A stretch of DNA of 6,708 bases from Acidimicrobiia bacterium. Its GTDB lineage: Bacteria; Actinomycetota; Acidimicrobiia; Acidimicrobiales; Bin134. The notes beneath the pieces were generated by a model, which saw only the letters and a program-made list of their open reading frames with translations, had not been told where the DNA came from and ran no database searches. How positions within the stretch are numbered: the stretch's first letter is position 1; every line of letters begins with the position of its first letter. Of the stretch, positions 5,648 through 6,708 are shown piece by piece. The translations under genes and the position numbers were made by a program. The stretch is taken from positions 1 through 6,708 of the forward strand of contig VYDF01000209.1 of the NCBI GenBank assembly GCA_009843565.1. Reading direction: 5' to 3'.

Positions 5648-6611
5648 GATATTGGGCGGCGGGGGTGTGTTGGGCTTGCAGGCGTTGAATGTATCGGAGG
5701 GTGATGGCGTGGTTCTTCCAGCGGCCTGCGAGCATGATGCCGCCGATGTCGGTGCCTTTGGCTGCGAGGTCTTGGGCCATGCCGATTCGGGTGGAGTGGG
5801 TGGAGATGTGGGCGGGGCTTATGCCTGCTGCCAGGGCTGCGGCCTTGTAGCGGCGGCGGGCGGTGCTGGGCGAGAAGCCGAATATGCGGTCGCCGGGGTG
5901 GGCGTCTTCTGGCCTGATGCGGGCGAGGGCCCGCGCGGCGAACTCGGAGATGGGAACGGCTGCTCCTTTGGCGTGCTGGTCGGCTTTGGAGCGCGTGATC
6001 CATATGGTGGCCGGGCCGCCGTTCTCGGAGAATTCGACGTCGACCCATTTGAGGGCGAGCGTCTCGGAGCAGCGCAGCAGACCGTCGTGGGCGACGACGA
6101 TCATGGCAATGTCGATATCGGCGCGCTTTTGGGCTTGTTCTGGGGTTTCGAGCCGTCCTCCGGGCTGGTTTCGCCTGGGCGCGGGGGCGGCGTCGATGAT
6201 CCCTTCGATGTGCTCTGAGCGCAGCGGATCGGCCTGGCGTGCGGTGATACCCCGTCTGGCGGCGTGTCGGGCGAGTCCAGCCAACAGCATGCGCACCCAC
6301 GAGTGGCGGGCCGGGTTGGGGCCGCGCCGGCTGCGGAGTTTGTAGGCGACGGCGGCGAGGTAGGTGCGCAGCGTGGAAATCTTCTTCCCCTTCATGTAGA
6401 GGGCGGCGAGCCATTGCCGGATGTGCTCGGAGGTGGCCGTGAATCTCCGTATGCCGTTGGCGGCCGCCCAGCGAACCCAGCTGTTCCAGCCTGTCTCATA
6501 GGTCCTGCGGGTGTTCTCGGACAGCGCCAGGGCGTCGGCTTCAGCTAGCAGCCCCTCTACACAGCAAGCAACCGCGCTGGCGCTGATGTCTGCGGCGCTG
6601 TGCGAGCACAT
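5556..6611 (-). CDS. Tyrosine recombinase / phage-type integrase
   Basis: A 351-residue site-specific recombinase that cuts and rejoins DNA through a 3'-phosphotyrosine. An N-terminal SAM-like core-binding domain spans about 20-120 (SENTRRTYETGWNSWVRWAA at 31-50, KISTLRTYLAAVAYKLRS at 77-94). The catalytic domain follows with all expected residues: R180 in GLLRCSE, K209 in ITRSKA, H272-S-T-R275, W298 replacing the second histidine in GRWKN (an accepted substitution), and nucleophile Y307 in LRYIQ. A tail of about 40 residues rich in Pro, Arg and Ala follows the tyrosine. ATG 6611 is the last credible start before the damaged contig end; upstream the frame stays open to a TTG at 6653 through a 13-base poly-G run, so the true start is uncertain. 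No excisionase, repeat or partner gene is visible. It may belong to a genomic island or integrative element whose body lies beyond the right end, or be a solitary integrase. Confidence 0.88.
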   Translation of the reverse strand: MCSHSAADISASAVACCVEGLLAEADALALSENTRRTYETGWNSWVRWAAANGIRRFTATSEHIRQWLAALYMKGKKISTLRTYLAAVAYKLRSRRGPNPARHSWVRMLLAGLARHAARRGITARQADPLRSEHIEGIIDAAPAPRRNQPGGRLETPEQAQKRADIDIAMIVVAHDGLLRCSETLALKWVDVEFSENGGPATIWITRSKADQHAKGAAVPISEFAARALARIRPEDAHPGDRIFGFSPSTARRRYKAAALAAGISPAHISTHSTRIGMAQDLAAKGTDIGGIMLAGRWKNHAITLRYIQRLQAQHTPAAQYLNHQLFPNSGEPEPSAKRGPSTPADRPRVA

Positions 6612-6619
6612 GGAGTTCT

Positions 6620-6708
6620 GGGGGGGGGGGGGCGTAAACCCCCCGTTTTCCAACCCGACACCCAGGGAATTAAACGGGCCGGAAACACAAAAAAACCCCG
6701 AAAACCGG
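6620..6708. other. Poly-G run and homopolymer-rich contig end, probable artefact
   Basis: Thirteen consecutive G (6620-6632) are followed by sequence rich in C, A and T homopolymers, unlike the even GC-rich composition of the window. With the poly-C left end this suggests assembled low-quality read tails. Sequence upstream of the recombinase start at 6611, including any promoter or Shine-Dalgarno, cannot be interpreted. Confidence 0.65.

Noticed and set aside
5640..6218. 192-codon + strand frame, Gly/Val-rich
   Set aside because: It is antisense to the recombinase catalytic domain, is of low complexity, and has no recognisable motif.
5575..6414. 279-codon open frame on the - strand inside the recombinase
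   Set aside because: Its product is mostly Arg, Pro and His and has no motifs; the overlapping frame contains the full recombinase active site.

Overview
The window looks like a metagenomic contig from a high-GC bacterium, most likely an actinobacterium. This is inferred from the GC-rich third codon positions, the GTG start, the purine nucleoside phosphorylase/phosphosugar mutase pair that is also adjacent in Mycobacterium tuberculosis (deoD-pmmB), and a possible leaderless-type start. Both ends are damaged. The first ~78 bases are almost pure C, and the last ~90 bases contain a 13-G run followed by homopolymer-rich sequence, so the outermost genes cannot be trusted to their true ends.

Left half, + strand (79-3499): a nucleoside-salvage cluster. 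It holds the C-terminal three quarters of a PfkB-family adenosine kinase, a trimeric-type purine nucleoside phosphorylase (punA/deoD type) and a 573-residue phosphohexomutase-superfamily enzyme (pmmB/PGM2 type). Together they would phosphorylate adenosine, phosphorolyse inosine/guanosine to base plus ribose-1-phosphate, and plausibly isomerise ribose-1-phosphate to ribose-5-phosphate. A 21-codon ORF lies in front of the phosphorylase and a 12-codon ORF lies between phosphorylase and mutase. Every junction in this chain is a 4-base start/stop overlap (ATGA, ATGA, GTGA), and the first ATG sits 7 bases after a TANNNT box. This is the most unusual pattern in the window.

Middle, - strand (3466-5414): a two-gene unit reading toward the salvage cluster. 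The upstream gene encodes a protein resembling the M29 aminopeptidase/NicX (2,5-dihydroxypyridine dioxygenase) fold, apparently without the usual metal ligands. The downstream gene encodes an aldo/keto reductase with an intact catalytic tetrad. The reductase gene overlaps the mutase gene tail to tail by 34 bases.

Right (5415-6708): a short divergent ORF with a strong Shine-Dalgarno sequence begins like a Phd/YefM antitoxin and loses that character after about 20 codons, shortly before it meets the 3' end of a - strand tyrosine recombinase. The recombinase has all catalytic residues. This arrangement suggests an insertion or deletion junction near 5520-5560. No tRNA, rRNA, CRISPR array or insertion sequence was seen.
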